From Rhodoferax aquaticus (GTDB lineage Bacteria; Pseudomonadota; Gammaproteobacteria; Burkholderiales; Burkholderiaceae_C): a stretch of 64,000 nt of DNA. The stretch covers positions 1,860,001 to 1,924,000 of the forward strand of contig NZ_CP036282.1 of assembly GCF_006974105.1 (NCBI RefSeq). The letters run 5' to 3'. The notes under the pieces were generated by a model, which was given only the letters and a program-made list of their open reading frames with translations, had not been told where the DNA came from and did not search any database. Below, piece by piece: positions 45,565-54,534 of the stretch. The first letter of the stretch is position 1, and each line of letters starts with the position of its first letter. The position numbers and the translations under genes are program-made.

Positions 45565-46227
45565 CTAGAGCCCTAACCAGCTGCGTGCCAAGGTGAAGCC
45601 TTGCACGCCCATTGCCCATACCAGTTGGCCAAATGCAGCGGTGTAGGCGATGGCCGCAAGCCCCACGATCAGCGAACCCAAGCATGCCAAACCGTCTTTG
45701 AACATCCAAGCCAAGCAAAGAAACACCAAGCTCAGACTCGGTAGAACATTGCCCAAGGGCAGTGGTAGAAAAATAATGGCCGCCATGGCGGCTATCCAGA
45801 AGGCCCACCCCATGGCCCACCGAGAATGAAACACGCTAGGCCAGCGTGGGTGCAGCCAGCGGTCCGCCCGCGTATACAGGGTAGCCATAAACCGCAAGAC
45901 ACGTTCGCTCCACTGGGGGCTCAGCGCAATATGGTTGAGTGATTTTTCGAAGGGCAGGCCGGGACGGTGCAGGCCACCGATGGCCCAGCGCCATGCAATG
46001 GCAAAGATGGCAAAGCTCAAGATAGTGCCTACCCCAGCCACGGGGACCACGGTGAGCACCGATAGCACCAGAAGCACCACGACCAAAGAAGCGTCGCCGT
46101 GCAAACGCAAAAGCGCCTGGAGGGTCACCGGGTCCGGGGTGTAGCCCTGCAGCCGCGCGCGGCGGCGACGTGCCAACGCGCGCAGGAACGACACACTCAA
46201 CGTGGATTGGGTGCTTGACATGGGCAT
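45565..46227 (-). CDS. ExoD-family exopolysaccharide synthesis protein
   Basis: This 220-residue membrane protein has several hydrophobic helices in the second half (GWAFWIAAMAAIIFLPLPLG; LACLGSLIVGLAAIAYTAAF) and the ExoD-type region LVVVLLVLSVLTVVPVAGVG. ExoD family members affect exopolysaccharide production and alkaline tolerance in rhizobia; the biochemical role is unknown. ATG 46227 overlaps the stop of the upstream gene by one base (TGATG), so the two are coupled. Confidence 0.82.
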   Translation of the reverse strand: MPMSSTQSTLSVSFLRALARRRRARLQGYTPDPVTLQALLRLHGDASLVVVLLVLSVLTVVPVAGVGTILSFAIFAIAWRWAIGGLHRPGLPFEKSLNHIALSPQWSERVLRFMATLYTRADRWLHPRWPSVFHSRWAMGWAFWIAAMAAIIFLPLPLGNVLPSLSLVFLCLAWMFKDGLACLGSLIVGLAAIAYTAAFGQLVWAMGVQGFTLARSWLGL

Positions 46228-46616
46228 CAACCGTAGCGTGGTCTGGGGGAGCGTCGGCGCAGTCTTCCCAGAAGGAAAACACCAAGGCCAGCCAGCACCA
46301 GCAGTGCCACCAGGCCCAAGCCCCAAATGACCCACAGCACAGGTGCTACCCACGCGAGCAGCGGCAAAATCCAGGGCATCAGTGCGGCCGCTAGGTCCAG
46401 GGCCCAGACCACGCTTGCGCGCAAGGTTTCTGCCAAGGCCGGGTCTATCCACAAGGCCACCCACGGTGGCATAGGCCACTGGCCCAAAGCGTATAGCCCA
46501 CCTGGCAATTGCCCGCCTTGGCTGGCCAACCAATCGGCGACTGCGGCTGACAGTGCGATGAATGCCGTCCACACAAGCGCTAACAAACCCGTACCGATGA
46601 GAATTACGATTTTCAT
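46227..46616 (-). CDS. Small inner-membrane protein of unknown function
   Basis: This 129-residue protein starts at ATG 46616 (MKIVILIGTGLLALVWTAFI). It has about three hydrophobic segments (residues 1-25, near 67-85, and 88-115), with a C-terminal Arg-rich tail (GRLRRRSPRPRYG). No family is recognised. Coupled to exoD by overlap, it may be a partner of that protein in the membrane. Confidence 0.65.
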   Translation of the reverse strand: MKIVILIGTGLLALVWTAFIALSAAVADWLASQGGQLPGGLYALGQWPMPPWVALWIDPALAETLRASVVWALDLAAALMPWILPLLAWVAPVLWVIWGLGLVALLVLAGLGVFLLGRLRRRSPRPRYG

Positions 46617-46720
46617 GGGCCGATTATCTGTGTGGCCCACTGCGGGGTGTTTTTTAAGGCGCCAAAGGGCTCACCTTGCATGAGGCCATGTTGTGTGGAT
46701 AGCCAGCTGGCGCATGCGCC

Positions 46721-47302
46721 TTAGGCGCTGAGTCTTTGCGAGGCCCACAGCACTTGTTCCACCACGGCTTGCACACCCTTGCGTTGAGCTTCTACTTGCA
46801 AGTTGCCACTGGCGTCGAAAGCCTCGCCAGCCCGACCCAGCGCATACTGTTTGGGGCAGACCCAGCATTCCAAGCCTTGAAGCAATGGATTCAAATGGCT
46901 GAGTGAACGCAGTCCACCCAAGGCGCCGGGTGATGCGCTCAGCAGCCCCAGCACTTTGCCCGCAAACGGCAGTTGGCTGTTGCCCCAGACGGGGTGGCCT
47001 TTGACGGGGCTGGACGCCCAGTCCAATGTGTTTTTCATGAGGCCGGTGTAGCTGCCGTTGTACTCGGGGGAGCACACAATCCAAGCGGGGTGCGCGTGCA
47101 TGATTTCCTTGAGGCGAATTACATCAGCAGGTGTCCCGCTGGCTTCTAGGTCTGCGTTGTAGAGTGGGATGTCCAGCGACGACAGCTCCAATTCGGTGAC
47201 CTCTGCACCCAAGGTCTGCGCTATCGCGGCGCTGGCATGGGCCAAGCGGCGGTTCAAGGAATGTTGGCGTGTGCTGCCTGCAAAAACGAGTAATTTGGTC
47301 AT
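46721..47302 (-). CDS. NAD(P)H-dependent FMN reductase
   Basis: This 193-residue flavodoxin-fold protein has the FMN phosphate loop FAGSTRQHSLNRRL (about residues 7-20), the active-site segment SPEYNGSYTGLMKNTLDW and the end-of-fold LLSASPGALGG. Family members (ArsH/ChrR-like) reduce FMN, quinones or azo compounds and protect against oxidative stress. No partner monooxygenase gene lies nearby. Start ATG 47302. Confidence 0.88.
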   Translation of the reverse strand: MTKLLVFAGSTRQHSLNRRLAHASAAIAQTLGAEVTELELSSLDIPLYNADLEASGTPADVIRLKEIMHAHPAWIVCSPEYNGSYTGLMKNTLDWASSPVKGHPVWGNSQLPFAGKVLGLLSASPGALGGLRSLSHLNPLLQGLECWVCPKQYALGRAGEAFDASGNLQVEAQRKGVQAVVEQVLWASQRLSA

Positions 47303-47537
47303 GGTGTTGTTGGTGCTGCGCCCGTGGGGAGGCCAGTAGTGACGGGTTGATAAATGGGAGTGCCCTGTCGAACAGGGGGCGAATCATAGCTTTGTTGGGC
47401 TTTTTCAAACGCATGCGTAGCCCCACTCCTGAACACCGCTTTTCACGCTGTTTTGGCTTTTCACAAAGACGCCAACATGCGATACTGAAATGTGATTGTG
47501 TGTACGCGTGCGTGCTCTAACCAGACCCAACACCTCC

Positions 47538-48314
47538 ATGAATTCTGATTTTGAATTGCTTTTGGCCGAGTTAATGGCCGAGTTTTTGGACGAGCTTCCC
47601 AGCCGATGCAATGACCTTGAGCAAGCAGTGTTTGCTCTGGAAACGCAGCAAGCGGGAGCATTTGACGAGTTGTTTCGGCAAGTGCACAGCTTGAAAGGTA
47701 CGGGGGGCGGTGTGGGCATCCCCATCATCACGACGGTTTGCCACCAGTTAGAGAGCTTTATTGCTGAATGCAAGCAGCACTTTGACCACGCGGCGGCCAG
47801 CACTGCGTTGGCTTTCGTGGACCTTTTGCGCAAAACCCATGCGCCTGAGGGGCGCGAGCCCACTGCCGTGGCTGAGATTGAGCAAGCCTTGGACCAACTG
47901 CGCGTCAAAAGTCTGCGGGGGCGCACCAGTGTGCTGCTGGTGGAGCCCTCTCAGACGCTGCGCAATTTGTACGAAAAAGAGTTGGCAAGCGCTGCAACCC
48001 AAGTCAAAGTCTTGAAGGGTGGCTTGGATGCGCTGCAACGCTTGCTTCAGGAACCCTTTGACTTGTTGGTCATCTCGCGGGAGCTGCCAGATCTCAACGC
48101 CTTAGCGGTCGTGGCTGCCTTGCGGGAGGCCCGCTGCCGCAACAGTGAAATTCCGGTGGTTCTGGTCAGCAGCAACGCCGCGCCGGTCGCGGCCAGTTTC
48201 GGATTTAGGGCGACGTTGGGGCGCAATGTAAATCTGATCCCAGAGTTGAATCGGCACATTGCCAGTTTGGAGCCCAAACCTGCCGCCAAGACCCACAAGC
48301 GCGGGAGTCATTAG
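47538..48314 (+). CDS. HPt domain fused to a degenerate receiver domain
   Basis: This 258-residue cytosolic protein has an HPt domain (about residues 5-110) with His50 in FRQVHSLKGTGGGVG. A receiver-like domain (about 133-240) follows, but its acidic pair reads VLLVEPSQTL instead of DD, and the phospho-acceptor position is Ser180 (LLVISRELP). The receiver therefore cannot be phosphorylated in the usual way and may be a regulatory or docking module. Such HPt-pseudoreceiver proteins are uncommon. It sits alone between the FMN reductase and AraC genes. ATG 47538. Confidence 0.85.
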   Translation: MNSDFELLLAELMAEFLDELPSRCNDLEQAVFALETQQAGAFDELFRQVHSLKGTGGGVGIPIITTVCHQLESFIAECKQHFDHAAASTALAFVDLLRKTHAPEGREPTAVAEIEQALDQLRVKSLRGRTSVLLVEPSQTLRNLYEKELASAATQVKVLKGGLDALQRLLQEPFDLLVISRELPDLNALAVVAALREARCRNSEIPVVLVSSNAAPVAASFGFRATLGRNVNLIPELNRHIASLEPKPAAKTHKRGSH

Positions 48315-48316
48315 CC

Positions 48317-49315
48317 CTAGACCCATGCCGCAGCGCGGAACTGCCCGGGCGTGGTGCCCGTCCAGTTTCTAAAAGCGCGGATGAAAGAGTTGCCGTCTTG
48401 AAAGCCCAGTAGCCATGACACCTCGCCCGGGGTAATGGTGCTTTGGCGCAGGTAGTGCTCGGCCAAGCGCTGGCGGGTGTTACTCAGCACCTCTTGGAAA
48501 CTGCTGCCTTCGTCGCTGAGTTGGCGCTGCAGCGTGCGGCGGCTGGTCAACAGTTTGTCGGCCACCTCTTCAACGCTGCTGCGCCCGCTAGGCAAGAGCT
48601 CCAAGAGTGCGCTGTGCACCCGCTCCACGGTAGTGGCTTGCGCGTCCAGAGCGGCGAGTCGCTTGCGCAGCGTGGGCTCAAAACTTTCCCACATGCCACT
48701 GTCTTCTGTCAAAAATGGGTGCTTGGCATCTTCTGCGCTGAAGGTGATGCGGTTGTGCGTGCTTGGCTGCGGCGAGCAGCCAAAGAAAGCTTCTAAAGGA
48801 ACAAGGTTGCTTGGTAGCTGCGTGATTTCGACGCGCAAGGGTGTAATGTGTTTGCGCGTGGCCAAGCGTGCTAGCTGGGTAAAGAACACCATCTCGGTGA
48901 TCGCCAAGCTGCGCGGAAGGGCGCCTGTGTGGCCATAGCAGTCCAGCGCCACACTGGTGCATGCCGGGGTGCTTTGCACGTCCAAAATCATGGGGCCTAT
49001 GAGCCGCTTGAAGTCGGACAGGCGCACCAAGGCAGTGGCCAGGTTGGGGGCGCACAAGCTGGCGAAAATGGGCGGGTCAAAGGCTTCCACCGAAATGGCC
49101 TGCCCAAACTTCAAAGGCAGCTCTTCCCCCCCAGCCACTTGCTCCATGCCCGTCCACAGCCTGAAGAAATCTTCGGGGCTTAGTGTCGCACCGGGCCTTG
49201 TAAACAAGTCAGCAGGCAGCTGCGCCCATGCCAACACTTCGGCCAAATTCAGACCCATGTCGGCCATCAGCAGCTTCCAGCCGCGCAGGACGACGAATTT
49301 GCTGGCGTGTTTCAA
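48317..49315 (-). CDS. AraC-family transcriptional regulator (arabinose-binding-like N-terminus)
   Basis: This 332-residue regulator has an N-terminal ligand-binding region of the Arabinose_bd/OruR type (about residues 20-200) and a C-terminal double HTH: SVEEVADKLLTSRRTLQRQL and SWLLGFQDGNSFIRAFRNWT. Start TTG 49315 has GGAG eight bases upstream; an internal ATG is possible. It lies 30 bp after an SDR gene in the same direction, so it may form an operon with that gene or autoregulate it. The inducer is unknown. Confidence 0.86.
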   Translation of the reverse strand: MKHASKFVVLRGWKLLMADMGLNLAEVLAWAQLPADLFTRPGATLSPEDFFRLWTGMEQVAGGEELPLKFGQAISVEAFDPPIFASLCAPNLATALVRLSDFKRLIGPMILDVQSTPACTSVALDCYGHTGALPRSLAITEMVFFTQLARLATRKHITPLRVEITQLPSNLVPLEAFFGCSPQPSTHNRITFSAEDAKHPFLTEDSGMWESFEPTLRKRLAALDAQATTVERVHSALLELLPSGRSSVEEVADKLLTSRRTLQRQLSDEGSSFQEVLSNTRQRLAEHYLRQSTITPGEVSWLLGFQDGNSFIRAFRNWTGTTPGQFRAAAWV

Positions 49316-49345
49316 GGTGTACTCCGTTTGGGTAGGTGCAGGGCC

Positions 49346-50137
49346 TTATTTGACTTGGCTCATCAGCGCCATGTCAAACAGGCGATCGCCGAACCATTTG
49401 CGCATGAACATCAAGGGTTTGGCCATTTTGCCTGCCACATATCGCGTCTTGGGCCGTGGCGAGGCTATCGCCTGAGAAATCACTTGCGAAATCACGGATG
49501 CGGGGGACGATGCATGGGGCTTGCTGTAGGCGTCACGCGTGGCTTGGGCCATGCTTCGGGCCAGCTTGGCATAGGGGCCGCTGCCAGAGCGCTTGAGCAT
49601 GGGGTCCACCGCTACGTCACCAAACTCGGTAGCAATCACGCCGGGCTCGATGATGACTACCTGAATACCATGCGGGGCCAACTCTAGGCGCAGGCAATCG
49701 CTCCAGCCCTCCAGCGCGTGTTTGGTCGCGTGGTACCAGCTGCCCAAAGGCGTGTACATCTTGCCGCCCATGGAGGAGATGTTGATGACCTTGCCGGCTT
49801 TCTGACTGCGCATATAGGGCAATACCAGCTGTGTCATGCGGGCCAGGCCAAAGAGGTTGACCTCAAACTGGTAGCGGGCATCTTGCAAGCTGGTGTCTTC
49901 CATGGCGCCGTACATGCCAAAGCCAGCGTTGTTGACCAAAACGTCTACACCGCCGTGGGCCGCCGCGATGGTGGCAATGGCCGCTTGCATTTGCGCTTCG
50001 TCAGTCACGTCCATTTTGAGCGGGTGAGCGCCCAAGGACTTGAGGTCTTGCATGAGCTCTAGCCGCCGGGCTGCGGTGTAAACCACGTGGCCTTGCGTAA
50101 GTAGGTGCTTGGCTTGGGGTTTGCGGGTGTTGGACAT
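49346..50137 (-). CDS. Short-chain dehydrogenase missing the nucleotide-binding glycine motif
   Basis: This 263-residue SDR has LVNNAGFGMYG, a catalytic Ser in VINISSMGG and WYHATKHALEG (Tyr/Lys). The N-terminus is abnormal: after MSNTRKPQ it jumps to AKHLLTQGHVVYTAARRLE, skipping the strand and TGxxxGIG loop that bind the cofactor. It looks like an in-frame deletion of roughly 18 codons, and without the loop NAD(P) binding should fail. It may be a recent loss-of-function allele, a pseudo-enzyme or an assembly fault. The AraC gene follows at 30 bp. Confidence 0.75.
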   Translation of the reverse strand: MSNTRKPQAKHLLTQGHVVYTAARRLELMQDLKSLGAHPLKMDVTDEAQMQAAIATIAAAHGGVDVLVNNAGFGMYGAMEDTSLQDARYQFEVNLFGLARMTQLVLPYMRSQKAGKVINISSMGGKMYTPLGSWYHATKHALEGWSDCLRLELAPHGIQVVIIEPGVIATEFGDVAVDPMLKRSGSGPYAKLARSMAQATRDAYSKPHASSPASVISQVISQAIASPRPKTRYVAGKMAKPLMFMRKWFGDRLFDMALMSQVK

Positions 50138-50262
50138 GGCGGCGATCTTTCTGAAGGGCAGTTGATGTTGCGATGGGATGAATCGTAGGAGGTCACCGCC
50201 CTGGAGTCACTCGCAAAGCGTGCCAAGCTGCATGCAAACTGCGCCTAAGCCTGACGCATGGA

Positions 50263-52161
50263 TCAAGGCGTCGCAGGTTTGAACTCCACGCGCACAAAGC
50301 CCTCGCTCGCCGCCTGTACCAAGCGCACTGCCACGCGGGTGAAGGTCAGGCCCTCTTCGGTCACGGTTTCACTCGTCAAAACAAATGGTTGCGACGCTGT
50401 GACGGTAGCCATCAGGTGTTCGCGCTTTTGCCCAAAGTCGATGGTGTTGTCGGGAAGCAGCTTGACTTGGCCCGTGCTGATGATGGCTGTCTCAAATGTT
50501 TGCGGGGATTGGAAGCGAAATGCATCCTCAATGGCAATTTTGGCCTCTGGCGCCCGTGTATGTTGCGCAGTGCGCTCTAGTTTTTGTAGCATGGGAAGCG
50601 TGTAGGCGGGTTTCATGTCAATGCGCACCATGCTGCCCTGCGCATCCAGGTGCTGCGCCAACATGGGCGCTTGTACCTTGGTGGATTCTTGCTGTAACTG
50701 CCCACCGACAACGGGCACGGGGTGCCCCCAGGAGTTGATGCCGCGAATGGTGAAGCGCTCTTTGCTAAAGGTTTTGGACGAATACACCGTGGCACCTGCA
50801 TCGCCCACCGGTTGCTCGGCGCCTAGGGCGATGGAGTAGGACCCCACGTCGTTATGGCTGTGGTTGCCATTGCCCCCTGCTTTGATCGCAAAACCTAGTG
50901 ACTCCCCCGGCCCGGGGCGCGAGACCAAAACGCCCACCGAAGTGAATAAGGTGTGCAGCCCCATGGACTCCCTGCTTAAAGCCGAGGTGGATGGCACCAG
51001 CGCGGGCTGGGCAAAAAGCTTCAAAGAGGCCAGCACCAAGGGGCTGGAGTTGGCCGGTGCACTTGCGCCAATGGGCTGAGTGGCCAGCGTTTGGGGCTGG
51101 CCCAGTTGCAATGCTTGGTTGGCGTAAGCGCGGGTGAAGTCGTCCATGCGGGTGCTGCGCCCCGCGTCGCCAAACAAGGCCACCTGGCCGGGCGCCATCT
51201 CGTAGCGGTAGCCATACAAGGCAATCTCGCGCACCTTGTCGGGGGCAAACAAATCCAGCTGGCCTTGCGTCGCTTGCATTAACAACTCGCGCAATTCCAC
51301 AAAGTGCGAGAAGCCATAGTTCCAATACCCCGGCCCCTCTAGCGCATAGCCATCGGACGGAAACCCAGACAGGTAGCGCTGGATGTAGTGCTCGGCCCCA
51401 GCCACAAACACCGCGCGGTCTTCCTTGCCTGCCAGCACAGCCAAGGCTGCACCGGTCACGCCTTTGAGGCAGACCGCATTCCAGTTGTGGTCGGCCTGCA
51501 ACCACCAATGGTCTTTGCCACCCTTCACATAGCTGCGCCGCACAGGGTCCAGCACACGTTGTACGATGGCTTGGCGCACCGCAGCCTGCGTTGTAGCGTC
51601 TAACTTGCTGCCCAGCATGTACAAGGCTTGGCCCAGTTCGTGGGCCGTATCAGCAGCCATCAGGTCCACCTCGTAGTGGTGGTCGCGAAAGCTGCGCAGG
51701 GTTTTGTCATGCGCCGCCCAGGTCCACGTAGGCTGGCTTGTGAGCGCTTGTAGCAAGCGTGTGATCGCGGGCAAAAACCGTCCCTGCCATTGGGCGCATT
51801 CGGCCAGCACCAGCACATGCAGGCCTGCCTTGCGTGCATTCATCATGCGCTCGCCGTTTCCGCGCACGCCATTGCGGGAGTATTCCAAGTACGCGGCGTC
51901 GTCCCATGCGGGCACGGGCTGGTCGGCAAGCTTGGGCGCTGCTTTTGTGATCTCTTGCAAACGCGCCTGCACGTCGGCACGCTCCCACGCCGAGCGGTCT
52001 GCACAGGTGGGGCCGGTGCCTGAAGGGGTGTCTGCGAGCCAAGGAGTCAGCGCTTTAACGCGCTCAGGCTTGATCTCAGGAAATTCAGCAGCGGATGCAC
52101 CTATAACGTAAGAGCAGGCAAGCACCCAAGCGAAGACGCGCAGCCTAACTGTTGTGCCCAT
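50263..52161 (-). CDS. Exported heparinase II/III-like polysaccharide lyase family protein
   Basis: This 632-residue protein has a signal peptide (about residues 1-25, ASAAEF), an alpha/alpha toroid domain (about 60-360; HWWLQADHNWNAVCLKGVTG and GFPSDGYALEGPGYWNYGFS) and a beta-sandwich resembling heparinase II/III C-terminal domains (GGNGNHSHNDVGSYSIAL). Such proteins cleave acidic polysaccharides by beta-elimination. The target glycan cannot be told. The ATG at 52161 is 9 bp after the EVE gene stop, so the two are probably cotranscribed. Confidence 0.8.
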   Translation of the reverse strand: MGTTVRLRVFAWVLACSYVIGASAAEFPEIKPERVKALTPWLADTPSGTGPTCADRSAWERADVQARLQEITKAAPKLADQPVPAWDDAAYLEYSRNGVRGNGERMMNARKAGLHVLVLAECAQWQGRFLPAITRLLQALTSQPTWTWAAHDKTLRSFRDHHYEVDLMAADTAHELGQALYMLGSKLDATTQAAVRQAIVQRVLDPVRRSYVKGGKDHWWLQADHNWNAVCLKGVTGAALAVLAGKEDRAVFVAGAEHYIQRYLSGFPSDGYALEGPGYWNYGFSHFVELRELLMQATQGQLDLFAPDKVREIALYGYRYEMAPGQVALFGDAGRSTRMDDFTRAYANQALQLGQPQTLATQPIGASAPANSSPLVLASLKLFAQPALVPSTSALSRESMGLHTLFTSVGVLVSRPGPGESLGFAIKAGGNGNHSHNDVGSYSIALGAEQPVGDAGATVYSSKTFSKERFTIRGINSWGHPVPVVGGQLQQESTKVQAPMLAQHLDAQGSMVRIDMKPAYTLPMLQKLERTAQHTRAPEAKIAIEDAFRFQSPQTFETAIISTGQVKLLPDNTIDFGQKREHLMATVTASQPFVLTSETVTEEGLTFTRVAVRLVQAASEGFVRVEFKPATP

Positions 52162-52170
52162 AGCTGGCTC

Positions 52171-52644
52171 CTAGGACACGCTGATGCCAAGTGTTCGCAG
52201 GATGTGCGCCCAATGCTGTGGCTCCACGGGCGTGATGGACAGCCGGCTGCCTTTCTTCAAAACCAGCATGTCACTCAGCGCCGCGTCGGCACGCATTTGG
52301 GGCAGGGTGAAGTTGCGGGTTTTGTGCAGCACTTGCACATCGACCAGCAGCCAGCGCGGGGCGTCGGGTTTGCTGGCCGCGTCAAAGTAGGTTGATGCGG
52401 GGTCAAATTGCGTGGGGTCCACTGTGACGCCGCTGGCCACCCGCGCAATGCCGACGATGCCCGGCTCCGCGCAGCTGGAGTGGTAGAACAGCACACCGTC
52501 GCCCAGCTGCATGCCGTCTCGCATGAAGTTGCGGGCCTGGTAGTTGCGAACACCGGTCCACCCCACGGTGGCATTGGGCATGGCCAACACATCGTCAATG
52601 GAGGCCTCTGCGGGCTCGGCTTTCATTAGCCAGTAGTTGGTCAT
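52171..52644 (-). CDS. EVE domain-containing protein
   Basis: This 157-residue PUA-like EVE domain protein starts at ATG 52644 (MTNYWLMKAEPAEASIDDVL), with WTGVRNYQARNFMRDGMQLG, VLFYHSSCAEPGIVGIARVA and PRWLLVDVQVL. EVE domains bind modified bases in RNA or DNA; in other genomes some sit next to restriction genes, but none is near here. The stop is 9 bp before the heparinase-like gene. Confidence 0.92.
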   Translation of the reverse strand: MTNYWLMKAEPAEASIDDVLAMPNATVGWTGVRNYQARNFMRDGMQLGDGVLFYHSSCAEPGIVGIARVASGVTVDPTQFDPASTYFDAASKPDAPRWLLVDVQVLHKTRNFTLPQMRADAALSDMLVLKKGSRLSITPVEPQHWAHILRTLGISVS

Positions 52645-52897
52645 GGGGCAAGGCGGGTATGGTTGACACGAGTCAAGCGCTACGCGTTCCCGAGCGCCTG
52701 ATTCCGATGGAACGCGATAGGATTTAGCAATAGGCTTAAAACTCAAAAGGTGACAATGTAGTCCTATATCGAGGTTGGAGTACTGTCGATCCCAATGCCG
52801 ATTTGGCTGCATTAGCCTCTTAGTCGAGAGGATTCAATGAATCTTGTGCAGTATGCTGCGTTGCCATATTCAACGTGAGAATTAATTACTTCTCTTT

Positions 52898-53620
52898 ATG
52901 ATTTTCTTTTCTCAATTTATTCGAACACTTCTAATCGCTTGCTTGTTTTTTACAGTATCAGCTTTTGCGACTGATCCCTCTTTGATTTACCGCGGTGTTA
53001 CTCTTGGGGATGAGCTTGATAAAGTTCAAATGCTAATAGCCAGTGAGTTTCCTCGCATAAATGTGATTGATCGCAATTACCTAGTCAAAGCCGGGGACGA
53101 CGAGGGTATGCAGCGTGATTCTTGTGCTTATGCAGCAACATCCAATCGACAGAAAAACTGCATATTAGCGAACTTCGGTTTCTCAAGGCAGCTCCAGTTG
53201 AATAATGTTTATGTTGAGCAGAGCTTCATGCCTGCAATATCACTTGAGTCTCTTATGGGCAAGCTCTCAAAGTCCTATGGAAGTCCCAGACTCACTTTTC
53301 GCGAGATTATTTCTGCAAGCCCGCCTTCCAACACAGCATTCGTGAGCCCTGCATCTGAACTTACTTCGCTGGTGTGGGGAGGCAGTAAAACTCCATCTGG
53401 TTCTTATCGTAATAGTTCATTTCCCTTTGAAGCCCTAGAAAGAATTGGGGGAAAATTTGTATCTGTTTCAATTTTCCATCAGGGCAATTTGGTCAACGGC
53501 TACTCACTTCGCATTCTTGACGAAGTCCGCGCCAAAAGTAATGCCGTTGAAATGATGCAGGAAATAGAACAACAAGAGGCCGCCGGGCGCGCAAAAAGCG
53601 ACGGATCGGTCAAGTTTTGA
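52898..53620 (+). CDS. Secreted protein of unknown function, AT-rich
   Basis: This 240-residue protein has a signal peptide (MIFFSQFIRTLLIACLFFTV, cleavage near AFA-TDPS). The mature part has two likely disulfide cysteines (RDSCAYAA and QKNCILAN), a central hydrophilic domain and an acidic, Gln-rich tail (EMMQEIEQQEAAGRAKSDG). I do not recognise a family. The codon usage and composition are clearly more AT-rich than neighbouring genes, pointing to recent transfer. It lies on the opposite strand to both neighbours, beside a broken upp gene. Confidence 0.7.
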   Translation: MIFFSQFIRTLLIACLFFTVSAFATDPSLIYRGVTLGDELDKVQMLIASEFPRINVIDRNYLVKAGDDEGMQRDSCAYAATSNRQKNCILANFGFSRQLQLNNVYVEQSFMPAISLESLMGKLSKSYGSPRLTFREIISASPPSNTAFVSPASELTSLVWGGSKTPSGSYRNSSFPFEALERIGGKFVSVSIFHQGNLVNGYSLRILDEVRAKSNAVEMMQEIEQQEAAGRAKSDGSVKF

Positions 53621-53886
53621 GGATTGTCGTGACTGGCGGTTCCGCAACGTTGATCGCCCGCGCCGGACAATGCTTGGGATGCATTCCGCGTCCACACGGA
53701 GGTGATGATCCCGGAGAATCCCCCAAACGTCTCAATGCACCTAAGCGACCGGGTGCGCCGTCGGCAGGCGCGTTGTGGATGAGCAGTCGAGCATGGTTCC
53801 CGCAATTTGAGGAAACCAAACCTAGCGCCGCGCAACGACGCCCAAGGCCAATTTGCTGCAGGCTTATTTCCGAGCGCGCCGCATCG
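53621..53886. other. Unassigned sequence abutting truncated upp
   Basis: No gene is visible in these 266 bp. The sequence is unrelated to the missing end of upp and to the secreted-protein gene. It holds GC-rich text without clear coding periodicity. It is probably part of the insertion or deletion that removed the upp tail. Confidence 0.4.
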
Positions 53887-54468
53887 CTAGCGTATGCGTG
53901 GTCGTTCACCGGTCGATGCGGCGACCCGCAGGGGTGTTCCTGGACAGGGTGTTGATGCAGTGGGCAGGTCAAAGGCACAGGAATTTGATGGTGTGCAGGC
54001 TTTCAGGCGTGTCACTGCGGCGGCGGCTGAGTTGCCGGTGGCCAGCATGGGGTCCACGACCACCACATCACGCTCTTCCATGTTGCTGGGCATCTTGAAG
54101 TAGTACTCCACGGCTTGCAGTGTTTTGGGGTCGCGGTACAGACCCACATGGCCCACGCGGGCACCGGGCACTACGCTGAGCACCCCATCCAGAATGCCGT
54201 TGCCGGCACGCAGTACGCTGGCGAATACCAGCTTTTTCCCGTCAATGACTTTGCCGGTCGTCTTCTCCAGTGGGGTTTCAATCTCTAGGTCTTGCAGCGG
54301 CATGTCGCGGCAGACTTCGTAAATCATCAGGCCGGCTAGCTCGTTGAGCAGGCGGCGGAAGCTGCTGGTGCTGGCTTCTTTTTTACGCATCAGGGTGAGC
54401 TTGTGCTGCACCAAGGGGTGGTCGATGAGGGTGACGTTGGCGCGGGCTTCTGGGTTTAAGGTAACCAT
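53887..54468 (-). pseudogene. upp: Uracil phosphoribosyltransferase, 3' end frameshifted and lost
   Basis: The first 155 residues are a good Upp: [57 protein letters not shown] and the PRPP loop [18 protein letters not shown]. After KACTP the frame breaks. Continuing sequence in other frames spells TIKFLCL, then LTCP, QEHP and VNDHAYA, as in normal Upp, so there are at least two small indels. The sequence then leaves homology before the conserved uracil-binding GLGDAGDR segment. The gene reads 193 codons but the last 40 residues are nonsense. Start ATG 54468 has AGGAA upstream. The enzyme should be inactive for uracil salvage unless another copy exists. Confidence 0.85.
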
Positions 54469-54534
54469 GTTTTTATTCCTTATCAGGTGACGTTGGGAGT
54501 GGCTTGGAGTATCGGCGATGGCGACTTGGTTTTG

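Noticed and set aside
52171..52644. EVE protein as part of a restriction system
   Set aside because: No restriction endonuclease or methylase gene is nearby; the neighbour is a heparinase-like gene.
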